DNA of 42,460 nucleotides from Altererythrobacter sp. (GTDB lineage Bacteria > Pseudomonadota > Alphaproteobacteria > Sphingomonadales > Sphingomonadaceae). The DNA lies in contig JAJUJV010000006.1 of assembly GCA_029265155.1 (NCBI GenBank), forward strand, positions 1 through 42,460, written 5' to 3'. Under the pieces are notes generated by a model. The model was not told where the DNA came from and did not search any database. It saw only the letters and a list, made by a program, of their open reading frames with translations. The position numbers and the translations under genes are program-made. Positions 1 to 7,888 of this stretch are shown here, one piece after another (position 1 is the first letter of the stretch; every line of letters begins with the position of its first letter).

Positions 1-568
1 CAACCGCATCCGCGATATCCGCAAGCAGAAGGGAATGACTCTGGCCGAAGTGGCCGCCGCTTGCGATCCGCCGACGACCGCGCAGACGATCGGCCGGCTC
101 GAGACGGGGATGCGCAACCTCTCGCTCACCTGGATGAACCGTATTGCCGCGGCGCTGGGGGTCGATCCGGAGTTGCTGGTGAAAGGCGAATCCTCCGAAC
201 AGACCCAAGTCGTCGCCCGGCTGACGGAGGCCGGTGCCGAAGCCCTCCCTTCCCCGCGCGACGCGATCCTGCCGATCGAGCTGGGTGGCGATGCACCGCT
301 GGTCTGCCTCAGCGTCGATGCGCCGCAGGGTGAATATCGCGCCGGCGACCAGCTATGGTTGCGGCAGATGGACCCCGAAGACGCGCCCAAGCTGATCAAC
401 CGGGATGTCCTAGTGCCGCGCTCCGGCGGGCGGTTCGCCTTCGGGCGGCTGATCGACCGCAAGGGAACGCTGGTCGGGCTGCTGCCGCCCGGAACCGGGC
501 AGCGTCAGATCGTGGTCGACAATCCGGCGTGGGTCGCCGTTGCGGAGATGCTGGTCCGCAAGCTGTGA
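1..568 (+). CDS. XRE-type HTH regulator with S24-like C-terminal domain (5' partial)
   Basis: The reading frame is open from base 2, so the listed ATG at 35 is internal and the true start lies before the window. The visible N-terminal part (NRIRDIRKQKGMTLAEVA, then QTIGRLETGMRNLSL) is the second half of a Cro/C1-type helix-turn-helix. The C-terminal half (GEYRAGDQLWLRQ, RSGGRFAFGRL) resembles the beta-sheet fold of LexA/S24 repressors, but I see neither the nucleophile Ser motif (GDSM) nor the general-base Lys, so it is probably a non-cleaving member. The stop overlaps the GTG start of the next gene, suggesting translational coupling. DNA targets cannot be inferred. Confidence 0.8.
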   Translation, partial: NRIRDIRKQKGMTLAEVAAACDPPTTAQTIGRLETGMRNLSLTWMNRIAAALGVDPELLVKGESSEQTQVVARLTEAGAEALPSPRDAILPIELGGDAPLVCLSVDAPQGEYRAGDQLWLRQMDPEDAPKLINRDVLVPRSGGRFAFGRLIDRKGTLVGLLPPGTGQRQIVVDNPAWVAVAEMLVRKL

Positions 569-1749
569 GGCGTGTGCTCTCGATTGCCACGCTCTATCCG
601 AATGCGGTCCAGCCTCGGTTCGGCACGTTCGTAGCGCGGCAGCTCAAGGCGCTCGCCGCGCGGGACGATTGGGATGTCACGGTCGTCAATCCGATCGGTG
701 TCCCGCCGGTCGCATGGGGGCGTTACCGCAATCTGGCCGAAGCGGCGGCGACCGGTGTCGAAGGCGGAGTGACCGTCCACCGCCCGCGGTTCGCTCTGCT
801 GCCCAAGTGGGGCGGGCCGATCAATCCACGGATGATCGCCCGCAGCGTTCTCCCCCTCGCCAGGCGGCTCCACGCCCTGCAGCCGTTCGATCTCGTCGAT
901 GCGCAGTTCTTCTATCCGGACGGTCCTGCGGCAGCGCGGATCGGCGCCGCCCTCAGGCTGCCGCTCTCGATCAAGGCACGCGGCGCCGACATCCAGTTCT
1001 GGGGCGGCAAAGCCTATGCCCTGCGCAAGATGCGCAGGGCGGCAGAGCAAGCCGCCGGGCTGCTGGCGGTAAGCGAAGCGCTGGCAGCCGACATGGCACG
1101 GCTCGCTCTGCCGAAGGACAAGATCACCGTCCATTACACAGGCCTGGACCGGGCATTGTTCCGGCCCCTGCACCGCGAGGAGAGCCGGGCCCGACTGGCG
1201 CGGGAATTCGGCGTTCCGGCCGACGGCCCGCTGCTTGCCACGGTCGGCGCGCTGATTCCGCGCAAAGGGCAGCGGCTCGTGATCCGCGCGTTGGCGTCCA
1301 TTCCCGAAGCCCGCCTGGCACTGGTCGGCACCGGGCCGGACCAAGCGGCGCTCGAGACGCTGGTGCGCGAGTGCGGGGTGAATGGCCGCGTGCATTTCCT
1401 CGGCTCCCTCGATCATCGCGTGCTGCCGGTGGTGCTGTCGGCGGCGGACGCGATGGTCCTACCATCCGCGAGCGAGGGCCTGGCCAACGCCTGGGTCGAG
1501 GCGCTGGCCTGTGGCTGCCCGCTGGTGATCACCGAAGCCGGCGGCGCGCGAGAGCTGGTGACGCGACCCGAAGCCGGCCGGATCGTCGCGCGCGAGGTAG
1601 GCCCGATTGCGCGGGCCGTGCGCGAGCTGCTCGCCAGCCCGCCCAGCCGGGAAGTCGTTGCCGCCAGCGCCGAGCGCTTCAGCTGGGAAGCGAACGCGGC
1701 TGCGCTGGCGGCGTACTACGAGGGATTGCTCGGCCCCCCTTCCTCCTAG
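565..1749 (+). CDS. GT4-family glycosyltransferase
   Basis: GT-B glycosyltransferase of family 4, expected to move a sugar from a nucleotide-sugar donor to a polysaccharide or lipid acceptor at the cytoplasmic face of the membrane. The N-terminal half carries the acceptor Rossmann domain (DAQFFYPDG, SIKARGADI). The C-terminal half has the donor-site pattern VGALIPRKGQ, VGTGPDQ and the E-x7-E motif in SEGLANAWVEALACG, followed by ITEAGGARELV. The ORF track begins at 355, inside the regulator. I chose GTG at 565 because the protein then starts VRRVLSIATLYPN, typical of the family, and overlaps the upstream stop by four bases; this gives 394 aa. The acceptor is unknown; no other polysaccharide genes are visible here. 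Confidence 0.85.
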   Translation: MRRVLSIATLYPNAVQPRFGTFVARQLKALAARDDWDVTVVNPIGVPPVAWGRYRNLAEAAATGVEGGVTVHRPRFALLPKWGGPINPRMIARSVLPLARRLHALQPFDLVDAQFFYPDGPAAARIGAALRLPLSIKARGADIQFWGGKAYALRKMRRAAEQAAGLLAVSEALAADMARLALPKDKITVHYTGLDRALFRPLHREESRARLAREFGVPADGPLLATVGALIPRKGQRLVIRALASIPEARLALVGTGPDQAALETLVRECGVNGRVHFLGSLDHRVLPVVLSAADAMVLPSASEGLANAWVEALACGCPLVITEAGGARELVTRPEAGRIVAREVGPIARAVRELLASPPSREVVAASAERFSWEANAAALAAYYEGLLGPPSS

Positions 1750-1766
1750 AAAGGGCAGCGGAGGCG

Positions 1767-2744
1767 CTAGACCTCGCCGCGCGCCTTGCGTTCCTGCGCG
1801 TCGGCGCGGCTTTCCTGGGGCACGAAGCTGTCGGACGTCACCCCGAGCCAGATCAGGATCGGCGTGGACATGAAGATCGAGCTGTAGGTGCCGACGAAGA
1901 TGCCAAACGTAATTGCAGCGGTGAAGCCGAAGATCACGTTGGGTCCGAGCACCAGCAGCGAGACCAGCGTGATCAGCAGCGACACCGTGGTCACGACCGT
2001 TCGCGACAGCGTCTCGTTCACCGAGAGATCGAGCAGTTCCGGCATCGGCATCTTGCGGTACTTCTTCATGTTCTCGCGAACACGGTCGTAGATGACGATG
2101 TTGTCGTTCAGCGAGTAGCCGATCAGGGTCAGCAACGAGGCGACGATGTTGAGATCGAACTCGAGCTGGGTGAGCGCGAACAGCCCCATCGTCAGCGTCA
2201 CGTCGTGAACCAGCGCGAACAAGGCGCCGACGCCGAATTGCCATTCGAAGCGCAACCAGATGTAGATCGAGATGCCGATCATCGCCAGGCCGAGCGCCAG
2301 GATCCCGTCCATCGCCAGTTCTTCGGAGACCTGACCAGAGACGGTATCGTTGCCGTCGAGCCGCGCATCCGGATAGCGTTCCTGCACCGCCGAAACGATC
2401 TGGGTCGCCATTTCCGAGGCTAGCTCCGGATCGTCGTCGTAGCCTTCGGGAAGGCCCATGCGGATCGCGATCTCGTTCGGATTGCCGAACTGCTGAATGC
2501 TGGGCTCGCCATAGCCGAGCTCGGCGATTTCCTGCCGCAGCTCCGCAACCGGGGCTTCGGAGCTTTCGACGAAAGTCATGCGGATCATCTGCCCGCCGAC
2601 GAAGTCCACGCCGAGATTGAGCCCCTTGGTGGCAACGAGGAAGATCGAAGCGACCATCAGCAGGACGCTGATCGAGAAGACCGGCACCCGCCAGCGCAGG
2701 AACTTGATGTTCGTGTTGTCGGGGATGAACTTGAGAAGTTTCAT
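1767..2744 (-). CDS. secF: Protein translocase subunit SecF
   Basis: SecF works with SecD and YajC on SecYEG, using the proton-motive force to finish pulling exported proteins into the periplasm. The 325-aa length is normal. A first membrane helix near residues 20-40 is followed by GLNLGVDFVGGQMI, the SecF/SecD signature, a periplasmic domain to about residue 140, and five more membrane helices carrying the conserved block SLNDNIVIYDRVREN (around 210-225). Last gene of yajC-secD-secF; 10 bases separate it from secD. The 3' end stands only 17 bases from the convergent glycosyltransferase stop, with no obvious terminator between them. Confidence 0.97.
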   Translation of the reverse strand: MKLLKFIPDNTNIKFLRWRVPVFSISVLLMVASIFLVATKGLNLGVDFVGGQMIRMTFVESSEAPVAELRQEIAELGYGEPSIQQFGNPNEIAIRMGLPEGYDDDPELASEMATQIVSAVQERYPDARLDGNDTVSGQVSEELAMDGILALGLAMIGISIYIWLRFEWQFGVGALFALVHDVTLTMGLFALTQLEFDLNIVASLLTLIGYSLNDNIVIYDRVRENMKKYRKMPMPELLDLSVNETLSRTVVTTVSLLITLVSLLVLGPNVIFGFTAAITFGIFVGTYSSIFMSTPILIWLGVTSDSFVPQESRADAQERKARGEV

Positions 2745-2754
2745 GGCCTGGTCC

Positions 2755-4365
2755 CTACAGCACGAGATCCGTCGGGCGCTTCTTGCGAAGCCAGCCCGCG
2801 ACCCACAGGCGCGTCATCGTGACTGCGGTGAACACCGAGGTGACGATGCCGATGATCAGCACGACCGCGAAGCCGCGGATCGGTCCGGTGCCGAACATGA
2901 ACATGATCACCGCAGCAATCGTGTTGGTGATGTTGGCGTCGAAGATGGCGCGGCTGGCTTCCTTGTAGCCAAGCTCCACCGCCTGGACGACGCGGCGGCC
3001 CCTCGCGCGCTCTTCGCGAATGCGCTCGTTGATCAGCACGTTGGCGTCGACCGCGGCACCGACCGTCAGCACCAGGCCGGCGATGCCGGGCAGCGTCAGC
3101 GCGGCCATCGGCCCGAGCAGCGCCATGATCCCGAGGATGATGAACAGGTTCAGGATCAGCGCCGCGTTGGTGTAGAAACCGAAGCGGCCATAGGTCACAA
3201 ACATGAACGTCACGAGCAGGACGAGGCCGACGGTCAGAGCGATGGCGCCCTTCTCGATGGAGTCGGCGCCGAGGTCCGGCCCGACGGTGCGCTCTTCGAT
3301 GACCGTCAGGTCCACCGGCAGCGCGCCGGATCGCAGCGAAATGGCCAGCCGGTTGGCGCTCTCGACGGTAAAGCCGCCCGAGATTGTGGCGCTGCCCCCG
3401 TAAATCGGCTCGTTGATATTGGGCGCGGAGAGGACCTCGCCGTCGAGAATGATGGCGAAGGGCTTGTTGACGTTCTCGCTCGTCAGCCGGGCAAAGCGCT
3501 GTCCGCCCTGAGAATCGAACGTGATCGCGACGATCGGCTCGTTGGTCTGCGGATCGAAGGTTTGCTGCGCGTTGGTCAGCGAGTTGCCGCGGATACCGCC
3601 GAGGCGGCGCACGGCAATCGAAGTGCCCTCGCCCGAGCTGCCCTCGGCAAACGGGACGATTTCGCTTCCCGGAGGCGCAATGCCTTGCGCGATGTCCGAC
3701 GGCAGCGCGCTCTGATCGACCAGCTTGAATTCGAGCTCAGCGGTCTGGCCGAGCAGATCCTTAAGCTCCTGCGGATCCTCGAGGCCGGGCACCTGCACGA
3801 CGATGCGGTTCGAGCCCTGGCGGATGATTGTCGGCTCGCGCGTTCCGAGCGCGTCGATGCGCTTGCGCACGACTTCGGTCGCGCTTTCCATCGCGTTCGA
3901 GACCGCGAGGTTGAGGCCGGCACTGGTCTGGCTGATGACGAAGCGGCTGCCGTCGACGATCTCGATGGTCCAGTCACGCTGCCCGGTCAGCCCGGCGCCG
4001 GTGGTCAGCGGCTCGAGGATGTCGCGCGCAGCGTCGACCTGGCTGGGATCTTCGAGCAGGAACGAGAGGCGGTTGCCCGAGGTGGAGATGTCACCAATGC
4101 GAATCCGCGGCTCGGCGGTCCGCAGTGCGTTGCGGACGCTCTCCTCCATCGTCTCGAGCCGCTGCACAGCCACCTGGCGCGGATTCGCCTCGAGCAGGAT
4201 GTGGCTGCCGCCGGCGAGGTCGAGCCCGAGGTTGACCATCGGGCGCGGCAGGAACGTCGGCCAGGGCGCTCCCGTCAGGGCGACCAGCGAAGGAACCGCG
4301 GCCAGCGCGAAGAACAGCGAAATCGTCCAGAGGTAGACGCGCTTCCAGAGCGGAAATTCGAGCAT
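2755..4365 (-). CDS. secD: Protein translocase subunit SecD
   Basis: Large RND-like partner of SecF in the Sec holocomplex. The 536-aa protein has one N-terminal membrane helix (residues 9-29), then NLGLDLAGGSHILLE, the hallmark D1 motif. A long periplasmic region with the P1 head follows, including RIVVQVPGLEDP, and then a C-terminal bundle of five helices with GAAVDANVLINERIREE, which holds the conserved Asp and Arg used for proton coupling. It lies 16 bases after yajC and 10 before secF, so the three form one transcription unit. Nothing is missing or unusual. Confidence 0.97.
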   Translation of the reverse strand: MLEFPLWKRVYLWTISLFFALAAVPSLVALTGAPWPTFLPRPMVNLGLDLAGGSHILLEANPRQVAVQRLETMEESVRNALRTAEPRIRIGDISTSGNRLSFLLEDPSQVDAARDILEPLTTGAGLTGQRDWTIEIVDGSRFVISQTSAGLNLAVSNAMESATEVVRKRIDALGTREPTIIRQGSNRIVVQVPGLEDPQELKDLLGQTAELEFKLVDQSALPSDIAQGIAPPGSEIVPFAEGSSGEGTSIAVRRLGGIRGNSLTNAQQTFDPQTNEPIVAITFDSQGGQRFARLTSENVNKPFAIILDGEVLSAPNINEPIYGGSATISGGFTVESANRLAISLRSGALPVDLTVIEERTVGPDLGADSIEKGAIALTVGLVLLVTFMFVTYGRFGFYTNAALILNLFIILGIMALLGPMAALTLPGIAGLVLTVGAAVDANVLINERIREERARGRRVVQAVELGYKEASRAIFDANITNTIAAVIMFMFGTGPIRGFAVVLIIGIVTSVFTAVTMTRLWVAGWLRKKRPTDLVL

Positions 4366-4381
4366 CCGGCCGGTCCGTCGC

Positions 4382-4708
4382 TCAGTCGTTAGCCGGCTTG
4401 CCGCCCGGCGGCACGATGTCGCCGATCGTCGACTTCACCGCGCGGACACGAACGCCCTGGGCAATCTCGATCTCGGCGTACTGTTCGTCGACCTTGATGA
4501 CCTTGCCGAGCAGGCCGCCCGCCGTGACGACCTGATCGCCCTTCTTGACCGCGGCGATCTTGGCCTGGTGCTCCTTCTGCCGCTTCATTTGCGGACGGAT
4601 GATCAGGAACCAGAAAATCGCCACCATGCCGACAATCGGCAGCATGGAGATCCAGAACGGCGGCTCTGCCGCTGCGGTACCCGCGGCAAGGAAGTCAATC
4701 ATGGTCAT
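4382..4708 (-). CDS. yajC: Preprotein translocase subunit YajC
   Basis: Small single-span inner-membrane protein that joins SecDF. The membrane helix spans about residues 19-38 and ends in the conserved IIRPQMKRQKEHQ. The cytoplasmic domain contains KGDQVVTAGGLLGKV, diagnostic of YajC. Length 108 aa is typical. An alternative start two codons downstream (MIDFLAAG) is also possible. First gene of the yajC-secD-secF operon; its promoter must lie in the 190 bases between it and the divergent tRNA-Pro gene. Confidence 0.95.
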   Translation of the reverse strand: MTMIDFLAAGTAAAEPPFWISMLPIVGMVAIFWFLIIRPQMKRQKEHQAKIAAVKKGDQVVTAGGLLGKVIKVDEQYAEIEIAQGVRVRAVKSTIGDIVPPGGKPAND

Positions 4709-4851
4709 GGCCTATCAGATCGCCAAGAAAGGCAAGAATATCGGCGGCAGCACGACACTGGCCCGGCCACCGTCCGACGAAGGCGCCCCGCTAGCAGCAA
4801 AGCCCGGGAGTGGCAATCAGCGCTGCCGCGGCTCGGCCCCTCGCCAAGCGC

Positions 4852-4880
4852 TTGCCATGCCCCTGCCCCTTGCCTATAGG
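4852..4880 (+). promoter_or_regulatory. Predicted housekeeping promoter for tRNA-Pro(GGG)
   Basis: TTGCCA (4852-4857) and TATAGG (4875-4880) are separated by exactly 17 bases and end 16 bases before the tRNA. The -35 sits in the string GCTTGCCA, which recurs before accB (7325) and before the tRNA-Ile2/Pro pair (13751). Assigned by eye from spacing and resemblance to sigma-70 elements. Confidence 0.55.
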
Positions 4881-4896
4881 CGCGCCTCCACTGGAT

Positions 4897-4973
4897 CGGG
4901 ACGTAGCGCAGCCTGGTAGCGCATCACACTGGGGGTGTGGGGGTCGCTGGTTCGAATCCAGTCGTCCCGACCA
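4897..4973 (+). tRNA. tRNA-Pro (anticodon GGG)
   Basis: A complete cloverleaf can be drawn. The acceptor CGGGACG pairs with CGTCCCG, the D arm is GCGC/GCGC, the anticodon stem is TCACA/TGTGG, and the loop CTGGGGG gives anticodon GGG. The T arm contains TTCGAAT and the CCA end is encoded. The C1-G72 acceptor pair and the sequence closely match bacterial proline tRNAs. Length 77. It decodes CCC/CCU; a second proline tRNA (TGG) lies at 13920. The tRNA is followed about 80 bases later by the EamA transporter. Confidence 0.96.
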
Positions 4974-5051
4974 GTGGTTTACCGATCTCCCAGCGCGGCG
5001 GAGCCAAAGCGCCGCTCCCTCATTGAGGGCGGACCAGCCGCGAGGGTTCGA

Positions 5052-5933
5052 GTGTCCGAACATCATCCGATCCGGGGCGCCCTGCTGTGCGTGACAGCGC
5101 TGGCGCTGTTCGCCTGCATGGACACCACCACCAAGTTCCTGGCGGAGCGTTACGACGTGCCGCTGGTGGTGGCGGTGCGCTATCTCGGCAACCTGCTGCT
5201 GATGGTGCTGGTCCTGGGCCCGGCATACGGGCGGCGGATGGCGCAGACGCAGCGTACCGGCCTGGTGATCGTGCGCGGACTGTGCCTGGCGTGCGCGTCG
5301 CTGATGGTCGGCTTCGCGCTGCAGCGGCTGCCGGTGGCAGAGATGACTGCGATCACCTTCCTCGCCCCGATCCTGCTGGTGGTCGTATCGGGCCCGGTGC
5401 TCGGCGAGCGGCCCGGACCGGTCGGCTGGGCGGCAACGCTCACAGGGTTTGCCGGGTTGATGCTGATCATCCGGCCCGGCGGGGGCATGGCACTGACCGG
5501 TGTGCTGTTCGCGCTCGGTGCAGTGGCGGCGAATCTCAGCTACCAGCTGCTGTCGCGCATCCTGGCGGCGACTGAGACGACGGTGGCGCTGCTGTTCTAC
5601 ACCGCCCTTGCCGGATCGATCGTGTTCGGCCTGGCGCTGCCGTGGTTCGTCTCCGACCGGGTGCCGAGCCTTTTGGAAGTGGCGCTATTCGCCAGTCTCG
5701 GGGTCTATGGGGGCTTGGGCCATTTTCTGTTCACGGCTGCGTTTCGCCACGCGCCCGCTTCGCTGCTCGCCCCGCTCAACTACCTGCAACTGCTGTGGGC
5801 CGGGCTGCTCGGGTGGCTGGTGTTCGGCCATTTCCCCGACGAGGTGAGCCTGCTCGGCATGGCGATCGTCGCCGGCTCTGGCGTGCTGATAGCGCTGAAG
5901 ACGCGGCGCCCCCCGCCCAAACGGAGTGCCTGA
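5052..5933 (+). CDS. EamA/DMT-family transporter
   Basis: Ten-helix drug/metabolite-superfamily permease of the inner membrane built from two EamA repeats. Repeat one covers roughly residues 8-140 (ending APILLVVVSGPVLGERPG) and repeat two 150-285 (ending PLNYLQLLWAGLLGWLVFG). The ORF track starts at 4935 inside the tRNA. I chose GTG at 5052, giving 293 aa and the N-terminus VSEHHPIRGALL, because GAGGG lies five bases upstream and the longer version would encode tRNA sequence. The substrate cannot be read from sequence; relatives export amino acids, riboflavin-like compounds or drugs. Confidence 0.85.
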   Translation: MSEHHPIRGALLCVTALALFACMDTTTKFLAERYDVPLVVAVRYLGNLLLMVLVLGPAYGRRMAQTQRTGLVIVRGLCLACASLMVGFALQRLPVAEMTAITFLAPILLVVVSGPVLGERPGPVGWAATLTGFAGLMLIIRPGGGMALTGVLFALGAVAANLSYQLLSRILAATETTVALLFYTALAGSIVFGLALPWFVSDRVPSLLEVALFASLGVYGGLGHFLFTAAFRHAPASLLAPLNYLQLLWAGLLGWLVFGHFPDEVSLLGMAIVAGSGVLIALKTRRPPPKRSA

Positions 5934-5947
5934 ACTGCAGATTGTGC

Positions 5948-5976
5948 TTGACTGTGATAACCTATTTGGTTATTCG
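5948..5976 (+). promoter_or_regulatory. Predicted promoter with inverted repeat in the spacer, upstream of the holin gene
   Basis: TTGACT (5948-5953) and TATTCG (5971-5976) are 17 bases apart. The perfect inverted repeat ATAACC-tattt-GGTTAT (5957-5973) occupies the spacer and the first bases of the -10. A strong Shine-Dalgarno AAAGGAG (5987-5993) and the holin ATG (6002) follow at once, implying a leader of about 20 bases. A protein bound to the repeat would block polymerase, so this reads as a repressible promoter; the regulator is unknown. Confidence 0.5.
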
Positions 5977-6001
5977 CGACTCCAGCAAAGGAGCGCACGC
6001 C

Positions 6002-6412
6002 ATGTCCTTCCCGGCCCTGATCGGTCCCCTTACCTCGATCATCGACAAGATCATCCCTGACAAGGCCGCTCGCGAGCGGGCCAAGATCGAGCTGATCCGG
6101 CTGGAAGGTACGCATGAGCTCGAAACGGTGAAGGCGCAGCTTTCCGCCCTTGTCGCCGAAGCGAACTCGCCGGACCCCTGGACCAGCCGCGCGCGGCCAA
6201 GCTTCCTTTACGTGATGTACGCGCTGCTGCTGTGGGCGCTGCCGATGGGCCTGATCGCGGCTGTCCGCCCCGAAGCCGCGCGCGACATCGCCGCGGGCAT
6301 GAACGCCTACCTCGCCGGCCTGCCCGAGCCGCTCTATGCGCTCTTCGGCATGGGATACCTCGGCTACACGGCGGCGCGGCAGTGGGGGAAGGTAAAAGGG
6401 GTTGAACGATAG
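6002..6412 (+). CDS. GTA-type three-transmembrane holin family protein
   Basis: 136-aa protein resembling the Pfam family of three-helix holins linked to gene-transfer-agent release. The N-terminal segment MSFPALIGPLTSIIDKIIPDK, the charged helix around residues 22-55 and the block DPWTSRARPSFLYVMYALLLWALP (about 61-82) are characteristic. Hydrophobic helices lie near 68-88 and 105-128. Holins form membrane lesions that release endolysin and particles; in alphaproteobacteria this family occurs within or apart from GTA clusters. I chose ATG 6002 over the longer ORF (5642) because of AAAGGAG eight bases upstream. No endolysin, terminase or capsid gene is adjacent, so the release role is inferred from family only. 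Confidence 0.8.
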   Translation: MSFPALIGPLTSIIDKIIPDKAARERAKIELIRLEGTHELETVKAQLSALVAEANSPDPWTSRARPSFLYVMYALLLWALPMGLIAAVRPEAARDIAAGMNAYLAGLPEPLYALFGMGYLGYTAARQWGKVKGVER

Positions 6413-6436
6413 CCTAGCCGGACTGCCGCTTGCGGC

Positions 6437-6703
6437 CTACTCTCCAGTCGGCTGCCGGGCGCGTTCGCGGGTGATCCGCACGTCGACGTCGACGTCTCCG
6501 ACTTCTTCCTTGATGGCTCGGCCGGTCTTTTCGGTAACGTCTGCTACCCCTCTCGCGACGTCGCCCGCGGTGCGTTTGGCGTCTGCAGCCGATTGCTTGA
6601 TCCGCTCTCGATCGTAGGTGACGGTGACCTTTTCGTTGGCTGGATCGTTTTCGACGTCGCACGCGCCCAGCATCAGCACGGCCAACGGGATAAGCAGACG
6701 CAC
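6437..6703 (-). CDS. Small putative lipoprotein, function unknown
   Basis: 88 aa with a lipoprotein signal: MRLLIPLAVLMLGAC, the lipobox LGAC placing the acylated Cys at residue 15. The rest is hydrophilic and alternates acidic and basic residues (YDRERIKQSAADAKRTAG, VGDVDVDVRITRE), consistent with one long helix followed by a short strand. It is convergent with the holin gene, 24 bases apart. No recognised domain; similar short lipoproteins are common in sphingomonads. Confidence 0.65.
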   Translation of the reverse strand: MRLLIPLAVLMLGACDVENDPANEKVTVTYDRERIKQSAADAKRTAGDVARGVADVTEKTGRAIKEEVGDVDVDVRITRERARQPTGE

Positions 6704-6868
6704 GCGTGGCTCCTTGTCTTGAATCGCGCAGCCTCCGGCCGGGCCATCGGCGCGGAAGCCAACCCATCCAATAGTCCAGCGGCCGTTTGTATCCGCGCCA
6801 ACCGCGCAGCTTCACTTTGCCCTGCGCCGAGGTTGCCGTTATGCGGCGGGGGAGCCTAGGGGGAGCCG

Positions 6869-7303
6869 ATGTCGAACACTGTCTATGTCATCAACGGACC
6901 GAATCTGAACCTGCTCGGGATGCGCGAGCCGGAGATTTACGGATCGGATACGCTCGACGACATTGCTTCGCGGCTTGAGGACAAAGGGCGCGAGCTGGGG
7001 CTGAAAGTCGATGTCCGGCAGTCGAACCACGAAGGGCATCTGTGCGACTGGCTGCACGAGGCGCAGGCGACCGGCGCGAAAGCCGTGTTGCTCAATGCCG
7101 GGGCGCTGACGCACACGAGCCTGGCGATCTATGATGCGATCCGGTCGATCCGCACGCCGGTGATCGAAGTACACATTTCGAACCCGCATGCGCGCGAGGC
7201 CTATCGGCACAAGAGCTTCGTGGCGATGGCAGCCAAGGGCACCATCGCCGGGTTTGGCGCGTTCGGCTATGAACTGGCATTGGAAGCCGCAGCGCGGCTG
7301 TGA
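6869..7303 (+). CDS. aroQ: 3-Dehydroquinate dehydratase, type II
   Basis: Catalyses the third shikimate-pathway step, 3-dehydroquinate to 3-dehydroshikimate, as a cytoplasmic dodecamer. The signature VINGPNLNLLGMREPEIYG holds the active-site loop Arg and catalytic Tyr. QSNHEGHLCDWLHEA, LNAGALTHTSLAIYDAI and the catalytic-His segment VIEVHISNPHAREAYRHKS follow in the usual order. 144 aa is standard for the type II enzyme. AAGGGGGAGCC-like purine-rich sequence precedes the ATG. accB starts 83 bases downstream; aroQ-accB-accC is a common gene order in alphaproteobacteria. Confidence 0.97.
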   Translation: MSNTVYVINGPNLNLLGMREPEIYGSDTLDDIASRLEDKGRELGLKVDVRQSNHEGHLCDWLHEAQATGAKAVLLNAGALTHTSLAIYDAIRSIRTPVIEVHISNPHAREAYRHKSFVAMAAKGTIAGFGAFGYELALEAAARL

Positions 7304-7325
7304 CGATTTCAGGTGTAACCGCCGC

Positions 7326-7354
7326 TTGCCATGCGCGGCAGACGAACGCATAGC
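7326..7354 (+). promoter_or_regulatory. Possible accB promoter
   Basis: TTGCCA (7326-7331) and CATAGC (7349-7354) with a 17-base spacer in the 83-base aroQ-accB gap. The -35 string CGCTTGCCATGC resembles the tRNA promoter at 4852. The accB Shine-Dalgarno AGAGGA (7377-7382) follows. The weak -10 keeps confidence low; accB could also be read through from aroQ. Confidence 0.35.
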
Positions 7355-7386
7355 GGCGCCCCTGTTCGACCAGCCAAGAGGAATTA

Positions 7387-7884
7387 ATGGCCGACAATGG
7401 AAAGAACGGGCGCGTGGCCAGCATGAACATCGACACCAAACTGGTGCGCGAACTGGCGGAACTGCTGTCCGAGACCGGCCTGACCGAAATCGAAGTCGAG
7501 GACGGTGATCGCAAGATTAAGGTCTCGCGCGAGACGGTCATGGCGCCGGCCGCCTATGCGGTAGGCACGCCCATGGCAGCGCCGGCGATGGCAGCCCCTG
7601 CCCTGGCCCCAACCGCAGCGCCAGCGCCCGAAAGCGCCGCGCCTGACTTCAGCAACGCCGTGCGTTCGCCGATGGTCGGGACCGCTTATCTGACGCCGGA
7701 ACCGGGTGCGGAGCCGTTCATCAAGGTCGGGAGCCAAGTGAAGGCGGGGCAGACCCTGCTGATCGTCGAGGCAATGAAGGTGATGAACCCGATCACCGCA
7801 ACAAAGGACGGTACGGTCCAGCAGATCCTGATCGAGCACGCGCAGCCGGTCGAGTACGACCAGCCGCTGGTCGTGATTGCCTGA
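7387..7884 (+). CDS. accB: Acetyl-CoA carboxylase biotin carboxyl carrier protein
   Basis: Carries the biotin that shuttles carboxyl groups from AccC to the carboxyltransferase in the first committed step of fatty acid synthesis. The N-terminal oligomerisation part ([25 protein letters not shown]) is followed by an Ala/Pro-rich linker (about residues 52-88). The C-terminal biotinyl domain contains EAMKVMNPI, with the biotinylated Lys at 131, and the thumb region [20 protein letters not shown]. 165 aa. Strong AGAGGA upstream of ATG. accC starts four bases after the stop, so the two are co-translated. Confidence 0.97.
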   Translation: MADNGKNGRVASMNIDTKLVRELAELLSETGLTEIEVEDGDRKIKVSRETVMAPAAYAVGTPMAAPAMAAPALAPTAAPAPESAAPDFSNAVRSPMVGTAYLTPEPGAEPFIKVGSQVKAGQTLLIVEAMKVMNPITATKDGTVQQILIEHAQPVEYDQPLVVIA

Positions 7885-7888
7885 CCCC

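Noticed and set aside
2578-4392. 604-aa plus-strand ORF
   Set aside because: Shadow of secD and the start of secF; rich in Arg, Asp and His with no domain, produced by high-GC codon bias.
4791-5066. Minus-strand ORF containing [21 protein letters not shown]
   Set aside because: Antisense reading of tRNA-Pro(GGG); no ribosome site or homology expected.
5948-5976. CtrA site reading of the ATAACC/GGTTAT repeat
   Set aside because: The CtrA consensus TTAA-N7-TTAA is not matched; the element is an inverted repeat with a 5-base centre.
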